Shown here piece after piece: positions 9,911 to 20,449 of a stretch of DNA of 64,000 bases. Numbering within the stretch: the first letter of the stretch is position 1; every line of letters starts with the position of its first letter. The stretch lies in the NCBI GenBank assembly GCA_946480445.1, contig CAMLJN010000017.1, positions 1 through 64,000 on the forward strand, given 5' to 3'. Below the pieces are notes generated by a model. It saw only the letters and a list, made by a program, of their open reading frames with translations. It was not told where the DNA came from and did no database searches. The DNA is from an uncultured Buttiauxella sp. GTDB lineage: Bacteria; Pseudomonadota; Gammaproteobacteria; Enterobacterales; Enterobacteriaceae. A program made the translations under genes and the position numbers.

Positions 9911-10411
9911 ATGCACGATAAACAACAATCCCAGGCTGAAGCTTTTGAGCTGAGTGCGGCTGAGCGCGAAGCTATTGAGCATGAGAAACACCATTACGAA
10001 GATGCCCGTGCCGCGTCCATCGAAGCGCTGAAAATCGTTCAGAAACAGCGTGGCTGGGTGCCGGACGGTGCCATTTACGCTATCGCCGACGTGCTGGGCA
10101 TTCCTGCCAGCGACGTGGAAGGCGTGGCCACCTTCTACAGCCAGATTTTCCGCCAGCCGGTAGGCCGCCATGTGATCCGCTACTGCGACAGCGTGGTGTG
10201 CCATATCACGGGCTACCAGGGCATTCAGTCTGCTATCGAAGCCAAACTGAATATCAAACCGGGCCAGACCACCTTTGATGGCCGCTTCACCCTGCTGCCG
10301 ACCTGCTGTCTGGGAAACTGCGACAAAGGGCCGACCATGATGATTGATGACGATACGCACAGCCATCTGACGCCGGAAGCGATCCCTGATTTGCTGGAGC
10401 AGTACAAATGA
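9911..10411 (+). CDS. nuoE: NADH-quinone oxidoreductase subunit E
   Basis: A 166-residue thioredoxin-fold subunit of the NADH dehydrogenase module, binding the [2Fe-2S] cluster N1a. Its four ligand cysteines are in [12 protein letters not shown] and [12 protein letters not shown]. The stop codon overlaps the nuoF start by four bases (ATGA), which suggests coupled translation. The length matches the E. coli protein (166 aa). Confidence 0.97.
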   Translation: MHDKQQSQAEAFELSAAEREAIEHEKHHYEDARAASIEALKIVQKQRGWVPDGAIYAIADVLGIPASDVEGVATFYSQIFRQPVGRHVIRYCDSVVCHITGYQGIQSAIEAKLNIKPGQTTFDGRFTLLPTCCLGNCDKGPTMMIDDDTHSHLTPEAIPDLLEQYK

Positions 10412-11754
10412 AGCCAATCATTGTGACTCCCGAAACCCATCCGCTGACGTGGCGGCTGCGCGAGGACAAACAGCCGGTCTGGCTGGAAGAATACCGCAGC
10501 AAAAACGGTTACGAAGGCGCGCGTAAAGCCCTGACCGGCATGGCTCCGGACGAGATCGTCAATGCGGTGAAAGACGCCGGCCTGAAAGGGCGCGGCGGTG
10601 CAGGGTTCTCCACCGGTCTGAAGTGGAGCCTGATGCCGAAAGACGAATCCATGAACATCCGTTACCTGCTGTGTAACGCCGATGAAATGGAGCCGGGTAC
10701 CTACAAAGACCGTCTGCTGATGGAGCAGCTGCCGCACCTGCTGGTGGAAGGGATGCTTATTTCAGCCTTTGCGCTGAAAGCCTACCGTGGCTACATCTTC
10801 CTGCGCGGCGAATATATCGAAGCGGCTGTTCATCTGCGCCGTGCGATTGCCGAAGCGACCGAGGCGGGCCTGCTGGGTAAAAATATCCTGGGTTCTGGCT
10901 TTGATTTTGAACTGATCGTGCACACCGGTGCCGGGCGTTATATCTGCGGGGAAGAAACCGCGCTGATTAACTCTCTGGAAGGCCGCCGCGCGAACCCTCG
11001 TTCAAAACCGCCTTTCCCAGCCTCAAGCGGCGTCTGGGGCAAACCGACCTGCGTTAACAACGTTGAAACCCTGTGTAACGTCCCGGCCATTCTCGCCAAC
11101 GGCGTGGAGTGGTATCAGGGCATTGGCGGGGGCTTAAGCAAAGACGCTGGCACCAAGCTGATGGGCTTCTCTGGCCGAGTGAAAAACCCGGGCGTGTGGG
11201 AATTGCCTTTTGGCACCACGGCTCGAGAAATCCTTGAAGATTACGCAGGCGGCATGCGCGATGGCCTGAAATTCAAAGCCTGGCAGCCGGGTGGGGCAGG
11301 GACAGACTTCCTGACCGAATCCCATCTTGACCTGCCGATGGAGTTTGAAAGCATCGGTAAAGCAGGCAGCCGTCTGGGGACCGCGCTGGCGATGGCCGTT
11401 GACCATGAAATTGGCATGGTGCCGCTGGTCCGTAACCTCGAAGAGTTCTTTGCCCGTGAGTCCTGCGGCTGGTGTACGCCTTGCCGTGATGGCCTGCCGT
11501 GGAGCGTAAAAATTCTGCGTGCGCTGGAGCGTGGCGAAGGTCAGCCTGGCGACATTGAAACCCTGGAGCAGCTGTGTCGTTTCCTGGGGCCGGGTAAAAC
11601 CTTCTGCGCGCATGCGCCGGGGGCGGTTGAGCCATTGCAGAGTGCGATTAAATATTTCCGCGAAGAATTCGAAGCAGGCATTGCCAAACAGGATCTCGGT
11701 AACACGCGTGCCATCAATGGCATTCAGCCGAACCTGTTAAAAACGCGCTGGTGA
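10408..11754 (+). CDS. nuoF: NADH-quinone oxidoreductase subunit F (NADH- and FMN-binding)
   Basis: A 448-residue subunit where NADH is oxidised. The glycine-rich [16 protein letters not shown] near residues 59-74 binds NADH/FMN, and [17 protein letters not shown] is the FMN-binding segment. The [4Fe-4S] cluster N3 is held by [11 protein letters not shown] near residue 355 and a later Cys in KTFCAHAPG. The length is close to E. coli NuoF (445 aa). It overlaps nuoE by four bases. It is separated from nuoG by 125 bases that hold a palindromic repeat, which interrupts the otherwise tight packing. Confidence 0.97.
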   Translation: MKPIIVTPETHPLTWRLREDKQPVWLEEYRSKNGYEGARKALTGMAPDEIVNAVKDAGLKGRGGAGFSTGLKWSLMPKDESMNIRYLLCNADEMEPGTYKDRLLMEQLPHLLVEGMLISAFALKAYRGYIFLRGEYIEAAVHLRRAIAEATEAGLLGKNILGSGFDFELIVHTGAGRYICGEETALINSLEGRRANPRSKPPFPASSGVWGKPTCVNNVETLCNVPAILANGVEWYQGIGGGLSKDAGTKLMGFSGRVKNPGVWELPFGTTAREILEDYAGGMRDGLKFKAWQPGGAGTDFLTESHLDLPMEFESIGKAGSRLGTALAMAVDHEIGMVPLVRNLEEFFARESCGWCTPCRDGLPWSVKILRALERGEGQPGDIETLEQLCRFLGPGKTFCAHAPGAVEPLQSAIKYFREEFEAGIAKQDLGNTRAINGIQPNLLKTRW

Positions 11755-11760
11755 TATAGC

Positions 11761-11815
11761 CCCTCATCCGCTCCTCTCCGCAAGAAGAGAGGGCGAAAAG
11801 CAATGTGGGTGAGGG
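11761..11815. repeat. Palindromic intergenic element between nuoF and nuoG
   Basis: CCCTCATCC (11761-11769) pairs, with one G-U, with GGGTGAGGG (11807-11815), and an inner CCTCTC (11773-11778) pairs with GAGAGG (11787-11792). The nested architecture and the sequence resemble the dispersed CCCTCACCC...CCTCTCCC...GAGAGGG element common in intergenic gaps of enterobacterial genomes. That family assignment is from memory. It has no T-run and would form a long hairpin in the nuo mRNA. Confidence 0.6.
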
Positions 11816-11879
11816 TGCATTGCACAAGAATTTTTGATTAACGCCTGAGTTATTCAGGCCAACTGGAAGCATGCTGACT

Positions 11880-14603
11880 ATGGCTACGATTCATGTAGAC
11901 GGCAAAGAATATGAGGTTAACGGGGCGGACAACCTGCTGGAAGCTTGTCTCTCCCTCGGCCTTGATATTCCTTATTTTTGCTGGCACCCGGCGCTGGGCA
12001 GCGTCGGTGCTTGCCGCCAGTGTGCGGTGAAGCAATATCAGAACGCAGAAGATACCCGCGGTCGCCTGGTGATGTCGTGTATGACACCGGCTTCTGACGG
12101 CACCTTTATCTCTATTGACGACGGCGAAGCGAAACAGTTCCGTGAAAGCGTTGTGGAATGGTTGATGACCAACCACCCGCACGACTGTCCGGTTTGTGAA
12201 GAAGGCGGCAACTGCCACCTGCAGGATATGACGGTCATGACCGGCCATAGCTTCCGCCGCTACCGTTTCACCAAGCGTACTCACCGCAATCAGGATCTCG
12301 GCCCGTTCATCTCTCATGAAATGAACCGCTGTATCGCCTGCTATCGCTGTGTGCGTTACTACAAAGATTATGCAGACGGTAAAGATTTGGGCGTTTATGG
12401 CGCTCACGACAACGTCTACTTCGGTCGCCCGGAAGACGGCGTGCTGGAAAGCGAGTTCTCCGGCAACCTGGTAGAAATCTGCCCGACCGGCGTTTTCACC
12501 GACAAAACCCACTCCGAACGCTACAACCGTAAGTGGGACATGCAGTTTGCGCCAAGTATTTGCCAGCAGTGCAGCATCGGCTGTAACACCAGCCCGGGCG
12601 AGCGCTACGGTGAACTGCGTCGCATCGAAAACCGCTACAACGGCACCGTAAACCACTATTTCCTGTGTGACCGCGGTCGCTTTGGCTATGGCTATGTGAA
12701 TCTGAAAGACCGTCCGCGTCAGCCGATTCAACGTCGTGGTGACGACTTCATTACCCTGAACGCCGAACAGGCGATGCAGGGCGCGGCCGATATTCTGCGT
12801 CAGTCGAAAAAAGTGATCGGTATTGGCTCCCCGCGTGCAAGCGTAGAAAGCAACTTTGCGCTGCGCGAGCTGGTGGGCGCGGATAACTTCTACACCGGTA
12901 TTGCCGCAGGAGAGCAGGCTCGTCTGCAGCTGATGCTGAAAGTGCTGAAAGAAAGCGGCGTTCACACGCCTGCGCTGCGCGAAATCGAATCCTACGATGC
13001 GGTGCTGATTCTGGGCGAAGACGTAACCCAGACAGGCGCTCGCGTTGCGCTGGCTGTTCGCCAGGCGGTGAAAGGTAAAGCGCGTGAAATGGCAGCGGCT
13101 CAGAAAGTGGCCGACTGGCAGATCGCGGCGATCATGAACATCGGTCAGCATGCAAAACATCCGCTGTTTGTCACCAACGTGGATAACACCCGTCTGGACG
13201 ACATTGCGGCGTGGACCTACCGTGCGCCGGTAGAAGATCAGGCTCGCCTGGGCTTTGCTATCGCTAACGCGCTGGACAGCAACGCCCCGGCAGTAGAGCT
13301 CGATCGCGACCTGAAGAACAAGGTCGACGTTATTGTTCAGGCGCTGGCCGGTGCGAAAAAACCCCTTATCGTCTCCGGGACTAACTCCGGCAGCGAAGCG
13401 GTGATTCAGGCTGCGGCAAACGTTGCCAAAGCGCTGAAAGGCCGCGGTGCCGACGTAGGCATCACTATGATCGCCCGCGCGGTGAACAGCGTCGGTCTGG
13501 GCATGATCGGCGGTGGGTCGCTTGAAGAAGCGCTCAGCGAGCTGGAAAGCGGTGCGGCCGATGCGGTCGTGGTGCTGGAAAACGATCTGCATCGTCACGC
13601 TTCTGCTGCCCGCGTTGACGCGGCACTCAGCAAAGCACCGCTGGTCATGGTTATCGATCATCAGCGCACGGCGATTATGGATAAAGCCCACCTGGTGCTG
13701 TCCACTGCAAGCTTTGCCGAAAGCGACGGTACAGTCGTCAACAACGAAGGCCGCGCGCAGCGCTTCTTCCAGGTTTATGATCCGTCTTACTACGACAACA
13801 AGGTTGCGATGCTTGAAAGCTGGCGCTGGCTGCACTCTCTGCACAGTACGGTACAGAGCCGTGAAGTGGACTGGACGCAGCTCGACCATGTCATCGACGC
13901 CTGTGTACAGGCGCTGCCGCAGCTGGCCGGTATCAAAGAGGCTGCGCCTGATGCCAGCTTCCGTATTCGCGGTCAGAAACTCTCTCGTTCGCCAATCCGT
14001 TCCAGCGGTCGTACGGCCATGCGCGCCAATATCAGCGTGCATGAACCACGTCAGCCGCAGGATAAAGACACCATGTTTGCCTTCTCTATGGAAGGGAACA
14101 ACAGCCCGCTCGCCGACCGCCAGCAGATTCCTTTTGCCTGGGCACCAGGCTGGAACTCCCCGCAGGCATGGAACAAGTTCCAGGCTGAAGTGGGTGGCAA
14201 GCTGCGTCATGGCGATCCGGGCGTGCGCCTGATCGAAGCTTCTGACACCGGTCTGGATTACTTCACCACCGTGCCGGAAAGCTTCCAGGCCGAGGCTGAC
14301 CAGTGGCGCGTGGCACCGTACTACCATCTGTTTGGTAGCGACGAGATGTCCCAGCGCTCTCCGGTCTTCCAGAGCCGCATGGTTGCACCGTACATCACGC
14401 TGAACCCGGCGGATGCCGCTAAGCTTGGCGTAAACGCGGGCAGCCTGATTTCCTTTAGCTACGAAGGCCAGACGCTGAGTCTGCCGCTGCAGCTGTCCGA
14501 AGGGCTGACGGCAGGGCAGGTTGGTCTGCCGATGGGCATGCCTGGCATCGCTCCGGTACTGGCGGGTGCTCGTCTTGAAAATCTGCAGGAGGCTGCGCAA
14601 TGA
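11880..14603 (+). CDS. nuoG: NADH-quinone oxidoreductase subunit G
   Basis: A 907-residue iron-sulfur subunit of the NADH module (E. coli 908 aa). The N-terminal ferredoxin-like domain holds [2Fe-2S] N1b ([15 protein letters not shown]). This is followed by [13 protein letters not shown] (cluster N5 region), [13 protein letters not shown] (N4) and the extra CQQCSIGC cluster (N7). The large C-terminal part is molybdopterin-oxidoreductase-like without a cofactor. The start ATG at 11880 ([13 protein letters not shown]) is preferred over ATG 11871 because GGAAG (11865-11869) is ten bases before it but only one base before 11871. The last codons overlap nuoH by four bases. Confidence 0.97.
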   Translation: MATIHVDGKEYEVNGADNLLEACLSLGLDIPYFCWHPALGSVGACRQCAVKQYQNAEDTRGRLVMSCMTPASDGTFISIDDGEAKQFRESVVEWLMTNHPHDCPVCEEGGNCHLQDMTVMTGHSFRRYRFTKRTHRNQDLGPFISHEMNRCIACYRCVRYYKDYADGKDLGVYGAHDNVYFGRPEDGVLESEFSGNLVEICPTGVFTDKTHSERYNRKWDMQFAPSICQQCSIGCNTSPGERYGELRRIENRYNGTVNHYFLCDRGRFGYGYVNLKDRPRQPIQRRGDDFITLNAEQAMQGAADILRQSKKVIGIGSPRASVESNFALRELVGADNFYTGIAAGEQARLQLMLKVLKESGVHTPALREIESYDAVLILGEDVTQTGARVALAVRQAVKGKAREMAAAQKVADWQIAAIMNIGQHAKHPLFVTNVDNTRLDDIAAWTYRAPVEDQARLGFAIANALDSNAPAVELDRDLKNKVDVIVQALAGAKKPLIVSGTNSGSEAVIQAAANVAKALKGRGADVGITMIARAVNSVGLGMIGGGSLEEALSELESGAADAVVVLENDLHRHASAARVDAALSKAPLVMVIDHQRTAIMDKAHLVLSTASFAESDGTVVNNEGRAQRFFQVYDPSYYDNKVAMLESWRWLHSLHSTVQSREVDWTQLDHVIDACVQALPQLAGIKEAAPDASFRIRGQKLSRSPIRSSGRTAMRANISVHEPRQPQDKDTMFAFSMEGNNSPLADRQQIPFAWAPGWNSPQAWNKFQAEVGGKLRHGDPGVRLIEASDTGLDYFTTVPESFQAEADQWRVAPYYHLFGSDEMSQRSPVFQSRMVAPYITLNPADAAKLGVNAGSLISFSYEGQTLSLPLQLSEGLTAGQVGLPMGMPGIAPVLAGARLENLQEAAQ

Positions 14604-15577
14604 GCTGGTTGACACCGGATGTTATCGACATTTTGCTGAGCATTCTCAAAGCGGTGGTTATCCTGCTGGTCGTGGTCACCTGCGGCGCGTTCATGAGTTT
14701 CGGTGAACGCCGCCTGCTCGGTCTGTTCCAGAACCGTTATGGACCGAACCGCGTAGGCTGGGGCGGCTCGCTTCAGCTGGTTGCCGACATGATCAAAATG
14801 TTCTTTAAAGAGGACTGGGTTCCGCGCTTCTCGGATCGCGTGATCTTTACTCTGGCACCCATGATTGCTTTCACCTCGCTGCTGCTGGCCTTCGCGATTG
14901 TGCCGGTCAGCCCGAGCTGGGTCGTGGCGGATCTAAACATCGGGATCCTGTTCTTCCTGATGATGGCAGGCCTGGCGGTTTACGCCGTGCTGTTTGCCGG
15001 ATGGTCCAGCAACAACAAATACTCCCTGCTGGGGGCGATGCGTGCCTCTGCGCAAACGCTCAGCTATGAAGTGTTCCTGGGGCTTTCCCTGATGGGCGTG
15101 GTGGCACAGGCGGGGTCGTTCAATATGAGCGATATCGTCAATAACCAGGCGCATCTGTGGAACGTCATCCCGCAGTTCTTCGGCTTTATCACCTTTGCGA
15201 TTGCGGGCGTTGCGGTTTGTCACCGTCACCCGTTTGACCAGCCGGAAGCCGAGCAGGAACTGGCCGACGGTTATCACATCGAATATTCCGGTATGAAGTT
15301 CGGTCTGTTCTTCGTCGGGGAATACATCGGCATCGTCACCGTGTCCGCACTGATTGTGACGCTGTTCTTTGGTGGCTGGAATGGCCCGTGGTTACCACCG
15401 TTCATCTGGTTCGCGTTGAAAACCGCGTTCTTCATGATGATGTTCATTTTGATTCGCGCTGCGCTGCCTCGTCCTCGTTATGACCAGGTGATGTCCTTTG
15501 GCTGGAAAGTTTGCCTGCCGCTGACGCTTGTCAACTTGCTGGTGACCGCCGCGGTCATTCTCTATCAGGCACCATAA
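14600..15577 (+). CDS. nuoH: NADH-quinone oxidoreductase subunit H
   Basis: A 325-residue membrane subunit with about eight transmembrane helices that links the quinone site to the proton-pumping arm. Conserved loops include [21 protein letters not shown] near residue 34, and [20 protein letters not shown], whose acidic residues line the quinone channel. The length equals that of E. coli. The start overlaps the end of nuoG (ATGA). Confidence 0.97.
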   Translation: MSWLTPDVIDILLSILKAVVILLVVVTCGAFMSFGERRLLGLFQNRYGPNRVGWGGSLQLVADMIKMFFKEDWVPRFSDRVIFTLAPMIAFTSLLLAFAIVPVSPSWVVADLNIGILFFLMMAGLAVYAVLFAGWSSNNKYSLLGAMRASAQTLSYEVFLGLSLMGVVAQAGSFNMSDIVNNQAHLWNVIPQFFGFITFAIAGVAVCHRHPFDQPEAEQELADGYHIEYSGMKFGLFFVGEYIGIVTVSALIVTLFFGGWNGPWLPPFIWFALKTAFFMMMFILIRAALPRPRYDQVMSFGWKVCLPLTLVNLLVTAAVILYQAP

Positions 15578-15591
15578 GGGGTGAAAAAACC

Positions 15592-16134
15592 ATGACATTG
15601 AAAGAGTTAGTGGTTGGTTTCGGCACCCAGGTACGCAGTATCTGGATGATCGGTCTGCACGCCTTCGCGAAACGCGAAACGCAGATGTATCCGGAAGAAC
15701 CAGTGTATCTGCCGCCACGTTACCGTGGTCGCATCGTGCTGACGCGCGATCCGGACGGCGAAGAGCGTTGCGTTGCCTGTAACCTGTGTGCGGTTGCCTG
15801 CCCGGTCGGCTGTATTTCTCTGCAAAAGGCAGAGACGAAAGATGGCCGCTGGTATCCGGAATTCTTCCGCATCAACTTCTCACGCTGCATTTTCTGTGGT
15901 CTGTGCGAAGAAGCCTGTCCAACGACGGCGATTCAGCTGACCCCGGACTTTGAGCTGGGCGAGTTTAAGCGTCAGGATCTGGTGTACGAGAAAGAGGACC
16001 TGCTGATTTCCGGTCCGGGTAAATACCCGGAATATAACTTCTACCGGATGGCAGGTATGGCAATCGACGGCAAAGATAAGGGCGAAGCGGAAAACGAAGC
16101 CAAGCCTATCGACGTCAAAGGCCTGTTACCTTAA
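15592..16134 (+). CDS. nuoI: NADH-quinone oxidoreductase subunit I
   Basis: A 180-residue ferredoxin-type subunit carrying two [4Fe-4S] clusters, N6a and N6b. The two CxxCxxCxxxCP motifs are [15 protein letters not shown] and [15 protein letters not shown]. The start at 15592 ([11 protein letters not shown]) matches E. coli; the frame is open further upstream inside nuoH, but those codons are not part of the protein. It lies 14 bases after nuoH. Confidence 0.97.
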   Translation: MTLKELVVGFGTQVRSIWMIGLHAFAKRETQMYPEEPVYLPPRYRGRIVLTRDPDGEERCVACNLCAVACPVGCISLQKAETKDGRWYPEFFRINFSRCIFCGLCEEACPTTAIQLTPDFELGEFKRQDLVYEKEDLLISGPGKYPEYNFYRMAGMAIDGKDKGEAENEAKPIDVKGLLP

Positions 16135-16145
16135 GGAGCAAGGCA

Positions 16146-16700
16146 ATGGAATTCGCTTTTTATATTTGCGCCGTTGTAGCGGTCCTGACCACCCTGCGGG
16201 TGATCACGCACAGTAATCCGGTACACGCGCTTTTGTATCTGATTATCTCTTTGCTGGCTATCGCCGGGGTGTTCTTCTCCCTGGGCGCCTATTTTGCCGG
16301 CGCGCTGGAGATTATCGTTTACGCCGGGGCCATCATGGTGCTGTTCGTCTTCGTGGTGATGATGCTCAACCTGGGTAACTCGGTGGTGCAGCAGGAGCGC
16401 GAGTGGCTGAAGCCGCAGCTGTGGATTGGGCCTGGTGTCCTCTCCGCCCTGCTGCTGGTGGTACTGGTATACGCCATCCTGAGCCTGAACGATCAGGGCA
16501 TCGACGGGACGGCAATCGACGCGAAACAGGTCGGTATTGCGCTGTTCGGGCCATACGTTCTGGCCGTTGAACTGGCCTCTATGCTGCTGCTGGCAGGTTT
16601 GGTTGTGGCCTTCCATCTTGGGCGCGAAGACCGCGCCGGTGAAGTGCTGAGCAATCGTCCAGAGATGGCTACAAAAAGAAAAACGGAGGAGCACGTATGA
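16146..16700 (+). CDS. nuoJ: NADH-quinone oxidoreductase subunit J
   Basis: A 184-residue membrane subunit with five predicted helices. Helix 3 contains the conserved [20 protein letters not shown], whose flexible bend is part of the pumping mechanism. It starts 11 bases after nuoI, behind AAGGAG, and overlaps nuoK by four bases. Confidence 0.97.
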   Translation: MEFAFYICAVVAVLTTLRVITHSNPVHALLYLIISLLAIAGVFFSLGAYFAGALEIIVYAGAIMVLFVFVVMMLNLGNSVVQQEREWLKPQLWIGPGVLSALLLVVLVYAILSLNDQGIDGTAIDAKQVGIALFGPYVLAVELASMLLLAGLVVAFHLGREDRAGEVLSNRPEMATKRKTEEHV

Positions 16701-16999
16701 TCCCGCTGCAACATGGACTCATCCTGGCCGCCATTTTGTTTGTACTTGGGCTGACGGGGCTTGTTATCCGTCGCAACCTGTTGTTCATGCTGATCAGCCT
16801 GGAAATCATGATTAACGCCGCGGCGCTCGCTTTTGTGGTCGCTGGCAGTTACTGGGGCCAGGCCGATGGTCAGGTGATGTATATCCTGGCGATTAGCCTT
16901 GCGGCAGCGGAAGCCAGTATTGGCCTCGCGCTGTTACTGCAGCTCCATCGTCGTCGCCAGAATCTGAATATTGATTCAGTAAGTGAGATGCGTGGATGA
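16697..16999 (+). CDS. nuoK: NADH-quinone oxidoreductase subunit K
   Basis: A 100-residue membrane subunit with three helices, homologous to MrpC. The membrane-buried glutamates needed for proton transfer are visible in [14 protein letters not shown] (E36) and [14 protein letters not shown] (E72). The length is identical to E. coli. It overlaps nuoJ and nuoL by four bases each. Confidence 0.97.
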   Translation: MIPLQHGLILAAILFVLGLTGLVIRRNLLFMLISLEIMINAAALAFVVAGSYWGQADGQVMYILAISLAAAEASIGLALLLQLHRRRQNLNIDSVSEMRG

Positions 17000-18837
17000 A
17001 CCTTCTCTGGTTAACCATTCTGTTGCCATTTATTGGCTTTGTCCTGCTGGCATTTTCTCGTGGTCGCTGGTCGGAAAACGTTTCTGCCACGGTTGGGATT
17101 GGCTCTATCGGCCTGGCGGCGCTGGTTACCGCCATTGCGGGCGTTGATTTCTTTAACAACGGCCAGCAGGCGTTTGTTCAGCCGCTGTGGACCTGGATGT
17201 CGGTAGGTGATTTTAATATCGGCTTTAACCTGGTGCTCGACGGCCTGTCGCTGACCATGCTTTCCGTGGTCACCGGCGTAGGCTTCCTGATCCACATGTA
17301 TGCCTCCTGGTATATGCGTGGGGAAGAGGGCTACTCCCGCTTCTTCGCCTACACCAACCTGTTTATTGCCAGCATGGTTGTGCTGGTCCTGGGCGATAAC
17401 CTGCTGCTGATGTATCTCGGCTGGGAAGGCGTGGGCCTGTGCTCCTATCTGCTGATCGGTTTCTACTACACCGATCCGAAGAACGGTGCAGCGGCTATGA
17501 AAGCCTTCGTCGTGACCCGTGTGGGGGATGTGTTCCTCGCTTTCGCGCTGTTCATTCTCTATAACGAGCTGGGCACGCTGAACTTCCGTGAAATGGTTGA
17601 GCTGGCGCCTGCACACTTTGCCGAAGGCAACGAGATGCTGAAGTGGGCAACGCTGATGCTGTTGGGCGGTGCGGTTGGTAAATCTGCCCAGCTGCCGTTG
17701 CAGACCTGGCTTGCGGATGCGATGGCTGGCCCAACGCCGGTTTCAGCGCTGATCCACGCGGCGACCATGGTCACCGCGGGCGTCTACCTGATTGCCCGTA
17801 CTCACGGCCTGTTCCTGATGACGCCTGAAGTGCTGCATCTGGTGGGTATTGTGGGCGCGGTCACGCTGGTGATGGCAGGCTTTGCGGCCCTGGTGCAAAC
17901 CGACATCAAACGCGTACTTGCTTACTCCACCATGAGCCAGATTGGTTATATGTTCCTGGCGCTTGGCGTACAGGCGTGGGATGCGGCAATTTTCCACCTG
18001 ATGACCCATGCGTTCTTTAAAGCGCTGCTCTTCCTGTCGTCCGGTTCGGTGATTCTGGCCTGCCACCACGAGCAAAATATCTTCAAAATGGGTGGCCTGC
18101 GTAAGTCCATTCCGCTGGTTTATCTCTGCTTCCTGGTCGGTGGCGCGGCGCTGTCAGCCCTGCCGCTGGTTACCGCAGGGTTCTTCAGTAAGGACGAAAT
18201 CCTTGCCGGAGCGATGGCCAACGGGCATCTCAATCTGATGGTCGCGGGTCTGGTCGGTGCGTTTATGACCTCCCTGTATACCTTCCGGATGATCTTTATC
18301 GTCTTCCACGGTAAAGAGCAGATCCACGCTCACGCGGTCAAAGGCATTACTCATCACCTGCCGCTGATTGTGCTGCTGGTGCTGTCCACCTTCGTGGGTG
18401 CCATGATTGTTCCACCGCTGGCGGGCGTGCTGCCGGAAACCACCGAGCTTGCGCACAACAGCGTGCTGACTCTTGAGATTACCTCAGGCGTTGTTGCTAT
18501 CGCCGGTATCCTGATCGCCGCCTGGCTGTGGCTGGGCAAACGTACGCTGGTGACGGCTATCGCCAACAGCGCGCCGGGCCGCTTCTTCGGCACCTGGTGG
18601 TTCCATGCCTGGGGCTTCGACTGGCTGTACGACAAAGTGTTCGTGAAGCCGTTCCTCGGCATCGCCTGGCTGCTGAAGCGCGATCCGCTGAACTCGCTGA
18701 TGAACATTCCAGCGGTGCTTTCCCGCTTCGCAGGCCGCGGTCTGCTGGTGAGCGAGAACGGCTATCTGCGCTGGTATGTGGCTTCGATGAGCATTGGTGC
18801 CGTGGTAGTTCTTGGCCTGCTGTTGGTCTTGCGCTAA
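16996..18837 (+). CDS. nuoL: NADH-quinone oxidoreductase subunit L
   Basis: A 613-residue antiporter-like proton-pumping subunit (E. coli 613 aa). It has about 16 transmembrane helices including the long lateral C-terminal helix. The key glutamate is E144 in [12 protein letters not shown], and a pumping lysine is in [28 protein letters not shown] and [11 protein letters not shown] are family signatures. It is followed by a 76-base gap with a perfect hairpin before nuoM. Confidence 0.97.
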   Translation: MNLLWLTILLPFIGFVLLAFSRGRWSENVSATVGIGSIGLAALVTAIAGVDFFNNGQQAFVQPLWTWMSVGDFNIGFNLVLDGLSLTMLSVVTGVGFLIHMYASWYMRGEEGYSRFFAYTNLFIASMVVLVLGDNLLLMYLGWEGVGLCSYLLIGFYYTDPKNGAAAMKAFVVTRVGDVFLAFALFILYNELGTLNFREMVELAPAHFAEGNEMLKWATLMLLGGAVGKSAQLPLQTWLADAMAGPTPVSALIHAATMVTAGVYLIARTHGLFLMTPEVLHLVGIVGAVTLVMAGFAALVQTDIKRVLAYSTMSQIGYMFLALGVQAWDAAIFHLMTHAFFKALLFLSSGSVILACHHEQNIFKMGGLRKSIPLVYLCFLVGGAALSALPLVTAGFFSKDEILAGAMANGHLNLMVAGLVGAFMTSLYTFRMIFIVFHGKEQIHAHAVKGITHHLPLIVLLVLSTFVGAMIVPPLAGVLPETTELAHNSVLTLEITSGVVAIAGILIAAWLWLGKRTLVTAIANSAPGRFFGTWWFHAWGFDWLYDKVFVKPFLGIAWLLKRDPLNSLMNIPAVLSRFAGRGLLVSENGYLRWYVASMSIGAVVVLGLLLVLR

Positions 18838-18845
18838 TTCAACGT

Positions 18846-18868
18846 TTCCTCCCCCGGTGGGGGAGGAA
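18846..18868. repeat. Perfect GC-rich hairpin between nuoL and nuoM
   Basis: TTCCTCCCCC (18846-18855) pairs perfectly with GGGGGAGGAA (18859-18868) across a three-base loop. It lies in the nuoL-nuoM gap. No T-run follows, so it is not an obvious terminator. It would be a very stable structure in the operon mRNA. Confidence 0.7.
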
Positions 18869-18913
18869 GGTGAGTGATGTTTTGGTTTATTTTGACTTAG
18901 GGACACAAATGCC

Positions 18914-20443
18914 ATGCTATTACCCTGGCTAATATTAATCCCCTTTATTGGCGGCTTCCTGTGCTGGCAAACCGAGCGCTTCGGCGTAAAAGTGCCGCGT
19001 TGGATTGCGCTGGTGACCATGGGGCTGACTCTGGCACTTTCGCTGCAACTTTGGTTGCAGGGTGGCTACTCTCTGACGCAGGCTACGGGTCTGCCGCAGT
19101 GGCAGTCTGAATTTGTCCGGTCGTGGATCCCGCGCTTCGGGATTGAAATCCACTTAGCGCTGGACGGCCTGTCGCTGCTGATGGTCGTGCTGACCGGTCT
19201 GCTCGGCGTGCTGGCGGTACTCTGTTCCTGGAATGAAATCGAAAAATATCAGGGCTTCTTCCACTTAAACCTGATGTGGATCCTCGGTGGCGTAATCGGC
19301 GTGTTCCTTGCCATCGACATGTTCCTGTTCTTCTTCTTCTGGGAAATGATGCTGGTGCCGATGTACTTCCTGATCGCGCTCTGGGGCCACAAAGCCTCCG
19401 ACGGGAAGACGCGTATTACCGCAGCAACCAAGTTCTTTATCTATACCCAGGCAAGCGGCCTGGTGATGCTGATCGCCATTCTTGGCCTGGTGTTTGTGCA
19501 CTACAATGCCACCGGCGTCTGGACCTTTAACTATGAGCTGCTGCTGAAAACGCCGATGTCCCACGGCGTGCAATGGCTGCTGATGCTGGGCTTCTTCATC
19601 GCCTTCGCGGTGAAAATGCCGGTGGTACCTTTGCACGGCTGGCTGCCAGACGCACACTCCCAGGCTCCTACTGCGGGTTCCGTTGACCTCGCGGGCATCC
19701 TGCTGAAAACGGCGGCCTACGGTCTGCTGCGTTTCTCTCTACCGCTGTTCCCGGAAGCCTCCGCTGAGTTTGCCCCTATTGCCATGTGGCTGGGCGTTAT
19801 CGGTATCTTCTACGGCGCGTGGATGGCCTTCGCACAGACTGATATCAAGCGTCTGATTGCTTATACCTCCGTTTCCCACATGGGCTTCGTCCTGATTGCC
19901 ATCTACACCGGCAACCAGCTGGCCTACCAGGGGGCGGTGATTCAGATGATTGCCCACGGCCTTTCCGCGGCGGGGATGTTCATCATTTGCGGCCAGCTCT
20001 ACGAACGCCTGCATACGCGCGATATGCGCATGATGGGCGGCCTGTGGAACAAAATTAAATGGTTGCCGGGTCTGTCGATGTTCTTTGCTGTGGCAACACT
20101 CGGGATGCCGGGCACCGGTAACTTTGTTGGCGAATTCATGATTCTGTTTGGCAGCTTCCATGTGGTGCCGGTCATTACGGTGATTTCGACCTTCGGTCTG
20201 GTGTTCGCCTCTGTCTATTCGCTGGCGATGCTGCATCGCGCTTACTTCGGTAAAGCAAAAAGCGAAATCAGCGATAAACAGCTGCCGGGCATGTCGCTGC
20301 GCGAGTTCTTTATCATCCTGTTGCTGGTGGTGCTGTTAGTGCTGTTGGGCTTCTATCCGCAGCCTATTCTGGATACCTCGCACGCTGCGATGAGCAATGT
20401 TCAGCAGTGGTTCACCAGTTCAATTCCAACTACAAGGCCGTAA
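18914..20443 (+). CDS. nuoM: NADH-quinone oxidoreductase subunit M
   Basis: A 509-residue antiporter-like proton-pumping subunit with about 14 helices. E144 in FFFFFWEMMLVPMYFL and a lysine in AVKMPVVPLHGWLPDAH are the essential proton-path residues. AQTDIKRLIAYTSVSHMG is the conserved discontinuous-helix signature. It ends six bases before nuoN. Confidence 0.97.
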   Translation: MLLPWLILIPFIGGFLCWQTERFGVKVPRWIALVTMGLTLALSLQLWLQGGYSLTQATGLPQWQSEFVRSWIPRFGIEIHLALDGLSLLMVVLTGLLGVLAVLCSWNEIEKYQGFFHLNLMWILGGVIGVFLAIDMFLFFFFWEMMLVPMYFLIALWGHKASDGKTRITAATKFFIYTQASGLVMLIAILGLVFVHYNATGVWTFNYELLLKTPMSHGVQWLLMLGFFIAFAVKMPVVPLHGWLPDAHSQAPTAGSVDLAGILLKTAAYGLLRFSLPLFPEASAEFAPIAMWLGVIGIFYGAWMAFAQTDIKRLIAYTSVSHMGFVLIAIYTGNQLAYQGAVIQMIAHGLSAAGMFIICGQLYERLHTRDMRMMGGLWNKIKWLPGLSMFFAVATLGMPGTGNFVGEFMILFGSFHVVPVITVISTFGLVFASVYSLAMLHRAYFGKAKSEISDKQLPGMSLREFFIILLLVVLLVLLGFYPQPILDTSHAAMSNVQQWFTSSIPTTRP

Positions 20444-20449
20444 TTCGCC

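Noticed and set aside
11850..14615. A 921-codon open frame on the minus strand covering all of nuoG
   Set aside because: It is a shadow of nuoG caused by codon bias: it has no family resemblance, no ribosome-binding site, low-complexity His/Arg/Gln-rich composition, and it mirrors a fully conserved gene.
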